A program made the translations under genes and the position numbers. This document shows positions 35,216 through 48,132 of a DNA stretch of 64,000 nt, piece after piece. Every line of letters begins with the position of its first letter. Position 1 is the first letter of the stretch. The notes below the pieces were generated by a model, which was not told the DNA's origin, ran no database searches, and worked only from the letters and a program-made list of their open reading frames with translations. The DNA is from Meconema thalassinum (lineage: Eukaryota; Arthropoda; Insecta; Orthoptera; Tettigoniidae), in NCBI GenBank assembly GCA_946902985.2, contig OX336397.1, positions 189,290,813 to 189,354,812 on the forward strand, in the 5' to 3' direction.

Positions 35216-35994
35216 GTGTTAGCTGTGAACGTCAATATATTGCTGGTCCAACCTTCATGAGAGCCTCCAATGGTACACAGATATTGATTTAGTGTTTTTT
35301 TTTCGGAATGTTTCGGAGCGTTGAACGGACGAGGAAAAGAAATGTGGGTACTTTTAAATGGCACGAATTCACCGTGCAAAAACGACCTGCAGGTGTTTTA
35401 TAAAAATATTCAAGGTCAGATCTATATTAATTTGTCACCACATTGCGTAATCTTGACGACGCCTATGGGTCATGAATTGCGTATTACAATTGAAATGGTA
35501 TGAAATGAAATTTCAAGTAGATGCCACTGGACTTAGGAATTTATTTATCTATCGTTCCCGTTAAATTCTTCTTTCTTATCCTTGAGATGAGTATTACTTT
35601 AATCTGGTCTCAAGAGAGTAAAACAAACAACGCTCGGTACGAGATTTCTGAACACATAATTTATCAACGTTACTTTTCATTTTTAACGATATATGGTAAC
35701 TTGACGTAACTCCCCAAAGTCGCAACACACACACTCAATGCTAGTGACAATATGCTAGCCTACATTTTGGGAGTGTATTCTAACTGAAATTGTTCCAGAT
35801 ATAAACTGCACAAAAATTGTTAGACCTTTGCCATTTCTCAGTTGTCGTAAGAAAACTTTAGATGGGAGGTTGAATTACCTTCAGTGTGTTATTTTATTCC
35901 TTGGATCTTTCTGTGGACGTTTACAAGTCATTTGTAAGATATAATTCCACCTCCGCAAAGGAACATATATGTGAAACAAGTAATTTCTTTGCAG
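35216..35994. other. intron stretch, nothing recognised
   Basis: No domain, repeat or RNA found. Ends at the acceptor TTTCTTTGCAG before the exon at 35995. Confidence 0.5.
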
Positions 35995-36096
35995 GACGAT
36001 ACAGACCATCACACGGATATTAAGATCGAGGAAACTTCTATTCCTGAAATCGATCCTTGCATCAATACAGGAACACCATCTTTAGATCCGCAAGGG
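35995..36096 (+). CDS. putative internal exon of the zinc-finger gene (acidic linker)
   Basis: 102 bp open segment between TTTCTTTGCAG and GTAAGT, 34 codons in phase 0 at both ends. It reads DDTDHHTDIKIEETSIPEI and on to DPQG. IKIEE-type motifs are typical of the linker exons between the first exon and the finger array of insect C2H2 genes. Both splice sites are strong and the phases agree with the exon at 27521-27571. No transcript evidence is available. Confidence 0.65.
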
Positions 36097-36559
36097 GTAA
36101 GTATCTTCATGCCTCTTTACGAGGCATCTCCTTATCAACTAATAGCATTTCTGGATTAATAGCTGTGTTGATAAAAAAAAAGGGAAGTGTCTGGCTGGTA
36201 GATTGTGCTTTGTACAGCAAGCATAATCCATATTGATGAATGGTTGGCGAAATAAATGCTGCCCCATACGACACTTCCACCCGCGACGGTTGTTCTGAGC
36301 TACTGGCGGATGCATTATAATGTCATTGCCAAAAGCATTATTGCGTGAAGCTAGGATATGTTTGGCATTACACTTTGAATTAGTTCCGCACTGTGGACAT
36401 GAAGTCTAGGAATTCAAATTGATTTAGTATATCTATATTCAGGCTAGAGATCGTATATTAATGGTACAGTGATTAGGTGGGTGGACTACCTTCAGTAGTG
36501 TGGTTTTTCATGAACTCTTGATGTTTGTATTTTATGACAGTGGAGCATTGCAAGAACAT

Positions 36560-36722
36560 GTAGTTGCCACGGTGGGTGAGTGGATAGCGTATCGATCTAC
36601 TAACCCCAAGATTGCAGGTTCGCTCCTGGCCGTGGTAAGTGATTTTTTTAAAGGCGGCAAAAAAGACACGCATGTCATACGATGTTGGCATGTCAAAGAA
36701 CCCATTTGAATTCAGTAGGCCG
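36560..36722 (+). mobile_element. tRNA-derived SINE, family C
   Basis: tRNA-like head GTGGGTGAGTGGATAGCG (A-box-like) and B-box-like GCAGGTTCGCTCCTGGC spaced as in a tRNA, with a short body to about 36720. A single copy in the window; the 3' end is uncertain. Confidence 0.6.
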
Positions 36723-38582
36723 TGTTCATAATGACAAAATTATTCTCGGAAGTTTCCGCCAACACAAAGTTCCTAATTTCTCTACTAGAAAGCGCTATGG
36801 TGTTCAAGGAGCTTAGATATCTAGCCTTCTTGATTATAATAGTGATTCAAGGAAAAACGAATTTAGACATGCAAGCTACCCCCTGGGTGTCAAATTACAA
36901 AGCTTGCACCAGGCATCCGAGGCCATACGATATTTAAAAAAAATGTAGTTGACCTTAAGCATGAAGATAATATTTAATTGAAAATGTGAGCTAAAAGTAA
37001 AAGTAATGTTGTGTAACCACACGGAGAAAGTAATGCCAATACTTTTATTTGTAACGACATACTGATAAAACTTTATTTCTTTCTTACCATATTTCTTACT
37101 TCATAAAGTTTTTACGTTGCGTTTTTCAACCCTGAGTATTCCCACTCCTGAGGTGACAGGCAGTAGCAGTGGTATTTTCAGCCAAAACGTGGTCCAAATG
37201 AGCCCTGAAAATTAGTAAAGAGGTAGCAGACGGCGATTATGGCCCCTTGGGAAATACTCGTCCAAGCATTTGCCTGGATATAAAACTGTTAAACCATGAA
37301 AAACCATTTCAAGGAAGGTGGGGATCATAACCTCTCGTCATCCGTGACAGATCACAAGACCTGGCACAGTAAGGCTGTATAATGTGCTCAGCTCTTACTA
37401 TGTTCAACTATAAAGTTTGGCTTCAGTTCCGGTATGCAATTAGTACATACTCCATTGCCCTGTATCTCTATTACAAACTGTGAGTTCCCTTACAGTACTA
37501 GACATATAATTCTTGATGTTACAAGCAGCAGTATTGCTCTAAATAGAATCACTCTAGAGGGATTTACTCTAACTTCTCTTTAAACATTTATATCATAAAT
37601 TGCATTCATTTGGTAAAGAAAGTCTTATATAATATGCTAAATGTAGATTGAATTATGTCTGGATTCAAGAGTTACGCTCATGCAAATATAGGCTGCTTAG
37701 TTGCTTGTTAATGATGCGTGCACGTGTTGGATTCTAGGACCTCTTATAATCTTACGGCTAAAATTTAGAAATAAATGTTTATTTGCCCTCAATCCTTATA
37801 GCTATTATTTCTGTAGATGTACTGATCTCAGCATTTTCCTTCGCTTGAAGATTCATTTAAAAGGAGCTAGTTTACTATAAGTTACACACATGGAGGTTAT
37901 AACCACTAATCTGTATAATGTTCATCTCTAGCAGGATGTGATGGACAGTGCGAAAGTCGATCTACTTTAGCGGACCAGTGCTGTACAATTGCATGGTTTG
38001 TTATTTTTGTAAAAGTTTAAGCACAAAAATAAATTATTCCATCTTATCCCCAGGGAGAATAAATGCAGGAACGAGAAAGTGGTGGAAATGGAAATCACTT
38101 AAATGAGTAAGTGTTCAACATACAAAATATGTGTTCTTCGCTTTACGTGTGCATAGCTGTAAGTTTTGGATTTGAATAAGACTTATTTGCTACGTCAGTT
38201 ATGTCTCTCATTGTGCCTCATCATTGAAGTAGATATTGGTATTTACTTTCAATTTATCGTCACATAATTTATCCATTCTCGTTCAGTGTTCTCACTGTCT
38301 GGAAATATTTAAAAGTTGTCTATCGGTCAATTGTTGGAAATATGCCTACAAGAAGTACACATAACACAGAGATACGAATGTGAATGAGATTTTGGGAGGT
38401 TTCTCTCAGCAAGAAATTACTGACCCTGCAGTTGAACCCACTCGACACGCCGGAAGGCGAGAGGTGATGTCCATGACCCTGCAGGTGTACCCTCTTGGCA
38501 CGCTGGAAGGCGGAAGTCGATTTCACCAACCAAATGGAAATATATCGAATTCACTTAATTTGTCAATATTGTTGTGTACCTC
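36723..38582. other. presumed intron or decayed exons, mostly unrecognised
   Basis: At 37922-37975 CTCTAGCAG precedes DVMDSAKVDLL and a stop, possibly a decayed linker exon of the zinc-finger gene. At about 37250-37350 a diverged SINE-like block (GCATTTGCCTGG...AAAAACCATTTCAAGG) is visible. Nothing else supported. Confidence 0.35.
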
Positions 38583-38830
38583 AAATAGCGGCTTCGGTGG
38601 CGTAGTCACTAGCATGCTGAGGTGCTGTGCCAAAGATTGCGGGTTCAAACCCCGCCGAAGAGCGTTGAAATCTTTCAGTTTGCCTTCCTCCTGAGGTGAA
38701 GTAAAGCCGGTGGACCCATGTCATAGATTTATGGCATATAAAACAACCTATCACTGCAATTGGTTGTGCGTAGAAAATGTTGTAGGTTACATTTGGCTTA
38801 TTAGGAAACGCTCTATCAAGTTCCAACGCT
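38583..38830 (+). mobile_element. tRNA-derived SINE, family B
   Basis: Head CGGCTTCGGTGGCGTAGTCA with B-box GCGGGTTCAAACCCCGCC, body with CCATGTCATAGATTTATGGC. Same family as 8550-8757 in inverse orientation. Confidence 0.85.
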
Positions 38831-41800
38831 CGTTGTTAGGTGTTGGTGACAGTGGCGTCTGGTAGCCAAAGTTGGAACTACTTGAAATTGAACCTTCATT
38901 CAACTTCATTCGTTTTATCTCTCATATACTCCTACCGTGAGGTTGGCGTCAGGAAGGGAATCAGCCCGTAGAAACTATCAGCCACGTGGAATTTCATCGC
39001 TTCTCTTCCCCAACCCCGTTGGTAGACATAGACTGTTGTGTACCTCTAATGTCCTCATCTTCCTTCAATTCCGAAAGCTTTTTGCTGTTGGGTCATATCA
39101 TAAATTCCTTCAGACAAAGGATTTAGGTCCTTTTTAGAGGACTCTTGACCTTTTAACATGTTTTGATATTGTGCCTTTTAAGGCAGCTATGTTTTTTGCC
39201 CTCACAAATCTCAATATTTGCTCACCTCTGTGGTCAATGGTTGGTGCTATCGATAAACTTTACGGAGATACGTTTTGGCCCTTCGTCTCTCCGAAGAACA
39301 GTACGAACTTTCAATGGATTAGATTCTTCACATCCTGAGAAAGTTATAGCGAAATTTCACTTTTTCCAAAAAAGGCCCCCTATTTCCACCCCCTTGGTCC
39401 GATTTTGAACGAACTAGACCGAGATTTTGAATGGTTATATGTTAAGTACAATCTTAAACTTCCCTACATATCTGCGCTTTTTCACAAAACTGAACCAAAT
39501 TTTACGTTCTTACCTTTCAAAACATAGGCGATAACACTGTCTTCTTGAAATTTTCGATCGTGCTCTCCATTCCCTGCATTTAGGCCGTTTGGACGAAATA
39601 TCGAATTAGTCAACGGATCAATCTAGGCTTATTTTACGCCTTGCAATGCATAAAACAAAACTCACGACTTAAAATTTGGCTCAGTTTGGTGAAATGGTTG
39701 TATAAATAATGATGATGATAATTGTTGTTTTAAGGGGCCTAACATCTAGGTTATCGGCCCCTGTATAAATAAGGCTTTCCACTCACGTGGTCGATTTCAT
39801 TTTACGACGAAAATATGAATACACTGAGTTTATAAAAACGATACTATTTAAAAGTTGACTGCATCTACACTGTGGAAGATGTGTACAGAAATGGCCATGT
39901 AATTCTACTAATGCTATCTAGCATCAATGACTTTTTAAAATCTCACGATTTTAAGCTGTCCTTCTCGGTACATTTGAAAATATTAAAAACAGTTAATTAT
40001 GCACAAATTATTTACACAAAGTTCAAAATTCACAGTTTATAGTTTCTCGCTCACATTTTGGGTGACCACGTTTTTGTCAGTCAATGTTCCCAATTTTCCC
40101 AAAAAATCTAAAATTTCAGTATTTTGGGTCATAATTTCTGATTGTATTCCACAAGGTTATTCTACACAGTTTACGCATTCGACGATTTACTCGTGCAGTG
40201 ATTTCACCTAGATTCCATTCTACCTCGTGTTTTCACGCATGTCCGCTTCTGACAAGCGTGGCAACGAAGGGTCATGCGTCCGGTGCTCGGGCTATAGTTG
40301 AATCGTAATACGCTCCAAAATCAATTATCCCTCTTCTGGATTGATTTATAAATTTACAATAATTATATCCACAATTTATATAAAATTTCCCATCTAAATT
40401 TTATTTGATAAATTTCCACAATGGAAGTAATAATTTATAAAGTGCCGGCAAGCTCACGGCATACTATAATCTCCGGTCTCTGGCCTTCAGAATGCATTCA
40501 TGCAACCTCCAGTTCAGTTATTGAACTGTGTGTGTTGATTCTAAGCTCCGCTGATTATTCTTGCGAAAATCTGCTTTCTGAATATTTGACTCCAGTCATA
40601 ATATATATGCAGCGGAGCCGATAACCAAGACGTTAGGCCTCGTAAAACAACACTTATCACCATCATCATCATCTATATAAGGGTGTCGCAAAATCACCAG
40701 AAGTTCGGGCCCTTATCTGAAACAACCTGATACGGGACACTTCAGGCCGGAAACCAACAGTTAAAAATCTGTGCTACGTTAAGCTTATTGCAGTGGAAGG
40801 TTGTTTACATGCTTTTCCTGTAACTTGATTCACTGTCGGATTACGTTTGAAGAGAAACGGCTGTTCGAGGGCATCACAATGCATTCATTGAAAGAGGCAA
40901 CCACTAGCGGTGTGTTTGTTCCTCCAAGTGATACAAATTAATTCGCATTTAATTCGTTATATAATACCCATATTGCCTACTTGGAATATACAACCTACAT
41001 AATGTTGTAATCAAATGTGTTATCATACTTCACTATTGAATATCTCATGCAGGAATAGAAAGCACTTTCTAGAACTACACTGATTGAGTAGAAATGATTG
41101 AATTACCTGGACCTTTAAGAAAAAAAAGCACATAGTACATTTCGTGTGGTCTGTTGTAATGTTCAGAATGAATTCTGTTGCCGAATATAAGGAAATAACA
41201 GTTTTTGGCCTCTATTGACAATTGTTGTGTATAAATGCGAGTTATGCGTGCGTCACTATATGTCATTAATTATTATTGAACCCTTTGATGCATGCAAAGA
41301 ACGGGGTTTGGAGATGTCAATTTTTGAATTATTTTCCTAAATTTATGTAGACGGAGATTCAAGATTTCAAATTTATATATTTAATTCGAATGGAGTTGTC
41401 GGTTCTTTGAAATTTGGGAAATATTTGTGCGACTAGTTGGAAGAGATTGCGTCCTGAACAAATGCGGTCATCAGAGATGAGCCTTGCAGAAGTATGTGGA
41501 TGCAATGGTGGACTTGAGTGTTAAATCTAATTTAATATTGAAAATCTGTTGAGAATTTTAGGGAATTCTGGGATTGGTAGTGGTGTGAGTTGGTGGTATG
41601 GTGTAGGAAAGGAGGTCTCGAGACATCTAACATAATGTTTGAAATGGCTGCCATCTTGGAAGAGCCTAAAGTGCGCATGGTCTAAAAAAAATCTTATTTT
41701 CCCTGGAGTGTTGGACAGTTTCTATTTTAGGGGAGAATAGTCTTGTCTTTAAATAGAGGTGATCGATCCCTTTCGTTGGACCCCTCACACGACTCTCTCC

Positions 41801-42640
41801 GATTACTCGTAAGGAAGTACGCATGGCCTTGTCCATGGATTGCGGGTTGCCACTTCAGTTAACCCTGGGATACGACCCCCTTCCCTCAATTCTCGTACTT
41901 TAAGTATAGAGTAGCACCCAATTTCTACTTATCTTAATCGAGACGCTGAGTGATTAGGTTGACTCTTAGGAAGTAACAGCCGTAGGTGGATGTAATTAAC
42001 ATTTCTCCATGCTCAAATGCTTTTTTTTTTCTTCCTGTACAAGGATTAACTCGTTCATCCGGAAGAACTATAAATCGCAAACCTCCGACATACAGTATAA
42101 TAGAGTATTGTCTGTATAATATATATTGACTGCAGGAACACCACTTCATTGTAGAGTAGAAACAAACTCAGTTCCTATTATTTAAGGAAAGCATATTAAT
42201 TCAAATTGCCAAATGTGCATATGATAACTTTTCACTAGTTAGATCTCTTGACCGCAAAGTTCATATTCCGTTTCCTTGATCATTTAACATAGCGAAATTA
42301 ACTGCTTTTCAGTTGGTCAACTCGAATGTACCGAAATTGATAAGTGTGTTATTCCCTGAAGCAAATTGCATGAGGCTAAAATATTCCCCTGTGTGACTAG
42401 TTCCGATCATCATCATAAGCAATACATTTATGCTTATATATCTATGTGGACGAATACAGAAGATTATTGTAGTTTTATATTTATCCGAAATTGTGCTATT
42501 TGATTTATGATATTATATTGGTGGTGGGTATTTTACTCGTAATAATATTAAAAATTGTTTTCAGAAACAACCACAATTCGGAGAACAATTTAATCAGAGA
42601 TAGATTCGTGGCCTCATTCATTCAAAATGATAACCCAAAG
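38831..42640. other. long non-coding stretch with dispersed-repeat pieces
   Basis: The segment GTTTTAAGGGGCCTAACATC at about 39727 and a related decayed copy at about 40625-40650 are pieces of a dispersed repeat that also occurs near 28240 in inverse form. Otherwise AT-rich; open frames are short and unconvincing. Confidence 0.45.
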
Positions 42641-42649
42641 ATGTCAACA

Positions 42650-43740
42650 CGTAGCTGTATAGTGCCACATATTTGCATGACTTGTGGAGCAAACTTTACT
42701 AAGAAAGGAAATTTGAAGAGACACATGTTGGTCCATAGCACTCTAAAACCACATTCCTGTGGTATGTGTGGATCAAACTTTACTAATGAAGGCAGTTTGA
42801 AGGCACATATGATAATCCATAGTGGTCTATGGCCATATTCCTGTGATGCATGGAGAGCAAAATTTTCTTAAAAAAGCAATTTGAAGAAACACATTATGTT
42901 CCATAGTGGTGTAAAACCTCATTCTTGTTTAACATGCGAAATAAAATTTTTGTAGAATAGCAATTTGAAGAAACACATGATGATCCATAGCGGTCATAAA
43001 CCTTATACCTGCGATACATGCGAAGCATCATTCGCTCGGAACAGTTTGCTGAAACACATCTTGATCCATAGTGGTCTATGGCCATATTCCTGTGACACAT
43101 GTGGAACAACTTTTGGTCGGTTACATACTTTGAAGACGCACATGATGATCCTTAAGCGTCCTTATCCTCATTCCTGTTTTATAGCGAAGCACAATCTACT
43201 GTGATGAGCAGTTTAAAGAAACACAAGTTGATCATCTTTGGTCCATACGAAGCAAGATTTTCTGAAGAGAGTATGATGGTCCATAGTGGTCGAACGTCAT
43301 ATTTCTGTGTTACATATGGATCAACTTTTATTAGGAAAGATTATTTGAGGAAACACATGTTGATCTATAGTGGTTTTAAACCTAATTCCTGTGGTATACA
43401 GTATGTGTAGCAAAATTCTCTGGGAAGAGCATTTTAAAGAAACATGTGGACCAATAGTGGTCCAACGCCATCTTCCTGTGATACATGTGGAGTAATTTTT
43501 GGTCAGAAAGTTAATTTGAAGAAGCACATCCTGATCCTTAGTGGTCTCAAGCCTCAATCCTGTGGTACAAAGAAGAGAAATATACTGAGTAAAGCAATTT
43601 GAAGAAACACCTGATAACCCATAGTGGTCATGTACCTTATTCCTGTGGTACGTGATAACAAGATTTACTGAGCTGTGGCAGTTCGAAGAAACAAATGTTT
43701 ATCCATAGTGGTCTGTAAATGAGGAGCAAACTTTACTCAG
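42650..43740 (+). pseudogene. C2H2 zinc-finger array, decayed
   Basis: About a dozen finger units of 84 bp. The first two are complete, for example CMTCGANFTKKGNLKRHMLV, with C-x2-C and H-x3-H ligands and linkers of the HSGLKPYSC type. From 42870 onward stops (42869, 42954, 43201, 43408) and frameshifts interrupt the array. A TTTTCAG acceptor at 42555-42564 may start the exon, but its phase does not match the exon at 35995. Such proteins bind DNA. Probably the 3' part of the gene whose early exons are at 27521 and 35995. Confidence 0.85.
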
Positions 43741-43794
43741 AGCAACTGAAGACACATTTTGATCCATGATAATAAATTAACTTTTTGGCACTAC

Positions 43795-44055
43795 AGTCAA
43801 TAAAGGGCCTGGGACTACTGCGCGACCGCTGCCCAGCCATTTGGCCTGCAGGTATAGAGGTGACACGTGGTTAGTGCATTGGGTCCCTTCGGTCGTTAAT
43901 CTTGGTTTTCGCTACCACGGCGCTCCTCAATGTCAGCCAGTTGCTCAATTGTCTTCACGTCAGTTTCTAAAATCCCTGACGGACCCGGAAATCGAACCAA
44001 GGGCGTCCGGGTGAAAGGCAGGCGCGAAACTCCAACACCACGGGGCTGGCCCATT
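43795..44055 (-). mobile_element. tRNA-derived SINE, family D
   Basis: Reverse orientation. The complement begins GGCCAGCCCCGTGGTG and carries a B-box-like GGTTCGATTTCCGG. It lies between decayed finger segments of the zinc-finger pseudogene. Confidence 0.65.
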
Positions 44056-44819
44056 TGGTATATAAAGAGCATTTCTTTCCTGGATTGGTTTTTTTGAAGT
44101 GACAGCTTCTTAGCAATACATAATTAATCTATTTTAGAAAGGAATTTTTGATGAACACATGTTGGAAATTTTTTCTACGGAGGAAGGATGTAGGACACAC
44201 AAGATCTATCGTGACTAATCACTGCACACATGTCTCTCATGCGTAGTATGCTTGGTGATAATTGATCGTTATACGAATATACGGTTGCTGGTCAAGGGTC
44301 GTAGTGGTCTCATGCGTGTATAATGCGTATGTTCACTCGCCTGTGCCAATGGTGATCGATCTGAGCGAGTGTGGAGACGACCCTATGAACGTATGCACGA
44401 CCAGTACATCCGAGACTGATACCAACAGGGAGGAGGTGGATCAATGTTTTGCGGTGGTATCATTTGAGGTCGCCAAGCCCCTCTTGTTTACATAACAGGG
44501 CGTATGACAGGCACACGTCACAGTGATACTATCCGGCAACCTCTAGTGAAAGGTTTTGCTGACTATTTCGGCCAAAATTCCACTTCCGTTGAAGTTTCTT
44601 CAGCAGAATGGTATCCACAGATCTCAGTTGTGTAGGGCAGGGGTGGACACTGCTAAAGAAATAAGTCCGTCCCCACTGTGCTCCATGGCAATATGAGTTG
44701 TTTTTGATGATCGTAATTCTTATAGGTCTTGCTCCAAACTGAAGTGGTATATGCGCAACTACATGCACACAAAAAGTATCTATTAAGACTCGCTTGTGAC
44801 TTCTTACTTACCAGAAGGC

Positions 44820-45750
44820 ATATTTAAGTAACACACACAAGGGGTGCTTGAAGGCACATGTAACCCATACTGGTCAAAAAGCCATATTCATATAGTAAGT
44901 AGCAAAACTTACTAAGTAAGGAGCTTTGAAAAGTCACCTGCGAATTAATATTGGTAGAAGCAATATTTATTATGCATATCCAGTCATAAGTACGAAGAGA
45001 GATTTCGAGTCTCACATTTTAATTGATACACATCGGAAGCCCTATTTATGTAGAGCATGCGATCAATGAATTTTACCCAAGTGACACGTTTGAGTTCGCA
45101 GTGTATAGAAATAATATCTCTGCTGTACATGCGGAGCATAAAACAGAACCGTAATCAAATAGTTCATTTGAGCAATGCTTGTGTGAAAATACATTTCAAA
45201 AACGAATAATTTGTTATTGCAGACTGCAGCAAAATCACTTATATAAGGCGAGAATGGTTTGATAGAAAGCAGGATATTACTGAAGCACGTGGTAATTCAA
45301 AGAGGGTATAAAACCATTGCTTGATTCGTTCATAATGCATATTTGTTGAGTTATATATTAATTATTCCCGGGACGAGGCTACGAGTTATATGTGATGGAA
45401 CAGAATTTGCTTGTAAGATTTTTCTGATGAGACTCCTGTTTATCCTTAATGTTTAACTACTGCATTCAAAGGAGAGTTCTCTTAAAAGTTTGTAAATATA
45501 TAACCAATTTCAGCCACAGCAGGCAATTTTGGTGTTTCTTTTGAATCATTCAATCAGTAGGCTGGGCCAAAATATTCTTGCCTGTTGGTCAGAACAACTC
45601 AGTTGCTTTCTTGCAGTGCAGAATTCACCAAAAGGTGTTAGGTAAATTGGAGGCTCATATTTTAATACATTTTGGCTGGTAGCCTAATTCATGTAATATA
45701 TTTGAATCGGGATTGGATTAAGTTTTAAGATTCATTACCCTTAGTGGCCA
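44820..45750 (+). pseudogene. highly decayed continuation of the zinc-finger array
   Basis: Fragments such as GCLKAHVTHTGQKAIF (about 44840-44890), GALKSHLRI (about 44920) and LEAHILIHFGW (about 45648) keep finger spacing (K-A-H, H-x3-H-like, linker) but have lost most cysteines and carry many stops. Together with 42650-43740 this outlines an array about 3 kb long, split by a SINE. Confidence 0.55.
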
Positions 45751-46600
45751 GAAGTCACATTCAATTTAGGAATAAGCAAATTTACTTTGTATCTTAGTTG
45801 TGATAAAATGTAAATAAAGTTTTAACGGATATTTCTACGGTAATGGAGGGAGACATTTCGTATATTGTTCTAAATTAGTGGCCAGCTTTCATTGAAATAG
45901 GAAAGATAACCAGAACATCCTTTAATGCTGGAAGGCAGTATCACATATTTCGAGCATGTTATTTCTTAACGGTTTCAAGTGAAGAGACATAGAGAGAATT
46001 TTTCACACACTTGAAAGAAATATTCTGGGTATTTTACAGGAAAGAGGATTTGTATAATGCCATTTATGTTAAATTCCGTAAATGTTTGAGTTACAGGGGT
46101 AGGTAGATCAATCAATATAATTATATTCATTGAATTTTGATAGTGAGGAGTTCGGTTTAATTCCATATAATATGTTCTGTGAATATTTGAGGGTGAGGTG
46201 ATTATAAACAACACCCGGAAATATTATTGTGAGAGGAGTTTTGAACACGTTCAAATGATACGTTCTAGCAATGTAATTTGTAGACGGTTGTTGTGTACAT
46301 CAATATGATATGATTTGGGAATGTTCTATGTATAGAGGTTTTACACATCCATGTTATATATTTTGGGTTTACACATGCGCATACTTTTTGTTCTCTGAAA
46401 TAATTTAGTGCTTATGATAGCATATTTGGTGTAGAATACAGTGCTGAAATTCACTGACTATCTATCCATATAATTAAACCTATCTCAACATTTTTTTCAA
46501 GCAACAAGGATATGACTCATTCTGAAATTCATGAGTAGCTAACCTTAACGCACATTTAACTTGTGGAGGAAACACATCAGTGAGCAGTGTAATGCAATTA
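45751..46600. other. AT-rich stretch, nothing recognised
   Basis: No gene or repeat structure identified. Confidence 0.5.
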
Positions 46601-46639
46601 GCTGCAATTTCAATACTATAGTAATAGACAGACAGAGCT

Positions 46640-47310
46640 ATTTTTACTACAAACATTTCCTGTACGAAGTTTCATTGCGTTTGGAACATTAAATCGCGAG
46701 AAAGGTCTATTTAAAATTTTCAAATACGCTTGGCCGCCATGTTCATTTTTTAGTTAACCGGTTTTGAAAGTCTTATAGATGAACTTCCAGTAGTGCCCTT
46801 TACCTCCGTACAAAACTTAGGGGTGATACCGCTAATAGTTTCCGAGATATAGAATGCCGGTGAAATATTTGGCACATCCGCCATCTTGTGGTTATGTAAA
46901 CAATTGAACGAAGTAAGATGTCGGTACATTACAATGTGTATAAACATATACTGTACCCAGTTTTATTGCGTTTGGTTGGTTAAATCGCGAGAAACGTCTA
47001 TTTAAATGTCACAAATTCGCTTGGCCGCCATGTTGGTGTTGTAGTTACCAGTTTTTCAAAAGTCACATCGGTGAACTTCTAGTAGTTTCCTTTATCACCG
47101 TAAAAAATTCCAGGGTGATATCGGTAATAGTTTCGGAGATATTGAATGCTAGTGAAATATTTCGCACAGACGCCATTTTGGATTGGTGAGACGTAACAAA
47201 ATTTGAAGGACTCGGTCGGGATCGTCCTGAATATCGCTAAGAACTTGCCGAGTTTCATTGAAATCAATCCAGCAGTTTAGAAGTTATTAAGGGGAACACA
47301 CACGCACACA
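46640..47310 (+). repeat. two tandem units of about 305 bp with retroelement-like 3' motif
   Basis: Units near 46655-46920 and 46955-47230 share AAATCGCGAGAAA, GCTTGGCCGCCATGTT, AGGGTGATA and GAATGC-GTGAAATATTT. After the second unit comes GAGTTTCATTGAAATCAATC and AAGTTATTAAGGGGAACACA, a motif common at 3' ends of arthropod LINE-related repeats. Family not identified. Confidence 0.75.
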
Positions 47311-48132
47311 AAAGTTGATCTCATCGTCCTAATTTTTTAAAATTGAAAATAGGCTAATAATGACTTATTCTGATGTTTTTCCTCCGAAATTGTGAATAAT
47401 ATGTATTTCTGCATGGTCCTTATCCGTTCCTAACCAAATCAGTGCTAACTGTTCATTCGAAATCTTGAATACCGCAATACTTTTGTCGTCAGGCCATTCA
47501 ACTTACAATTAATCGAGTTTCACCGTATGTGTTCTTTAAAATTGTTCCCATGTTGTTGTATAAAAGAAGAAATTGACATGGAATAATTGCTGCTTCCGTC
47601 AAAATGCCCTAACAAAACAGTGGAGAGTATATAGACATCCACGCCTATCCAAGGACACTGCAACTCAGCTTGTATCATGTGGAATATGATGGTTGCATGG
47701 TCAGCTCAACACCCCTGGCATCATTATCGTGGTATTAGGTCAAAGGGCTACGTTTCACATCATGTAGCTACTCTATTTTCCTCATGAGGCTCAGATCACT
47801 CTCTTCCAGCACTTAAATTACTTTTAACCCAGCAGTGGTCGTGGAGGAGGGTTTATCTCACTTTGGAAATGTCTTGCATGTAACTTCGCAGCCAGGGCTC
47901 GGATTCACCTATCCTTCTAGGTACTCCTAGTAGGGGGAATATCGAGACGCCTCCCGCAACAAAGCAAGTTGACACTTGAAACTTTCACTCGGTTACTATT
48001 ATTTTACGCGCTTGCAGAGAAGTGAGACTTTTCCTCACCCGCGACCATAAACGTAACTATTTTTGTGCTGCATTTCGTTGTATAGTTTGTTCTCTAGTGA
48101 ACTTAAAAATGGCTAATTAATTAGAGGAACAG
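47311..48132. other. stretch before P2, nothing recognised
   Basis: No supported gene. The last six bases, GAACAG (48127-48132), are the expected left target duplication of P2, but the right one is not in the window. Confidence 0.5.

Noticed and set aside
34534..35292. 252-codon repetitive protein
   Set aside because: Explained by the 60 bp minisatellite period; no initiation context, splice signals or constraint seen.
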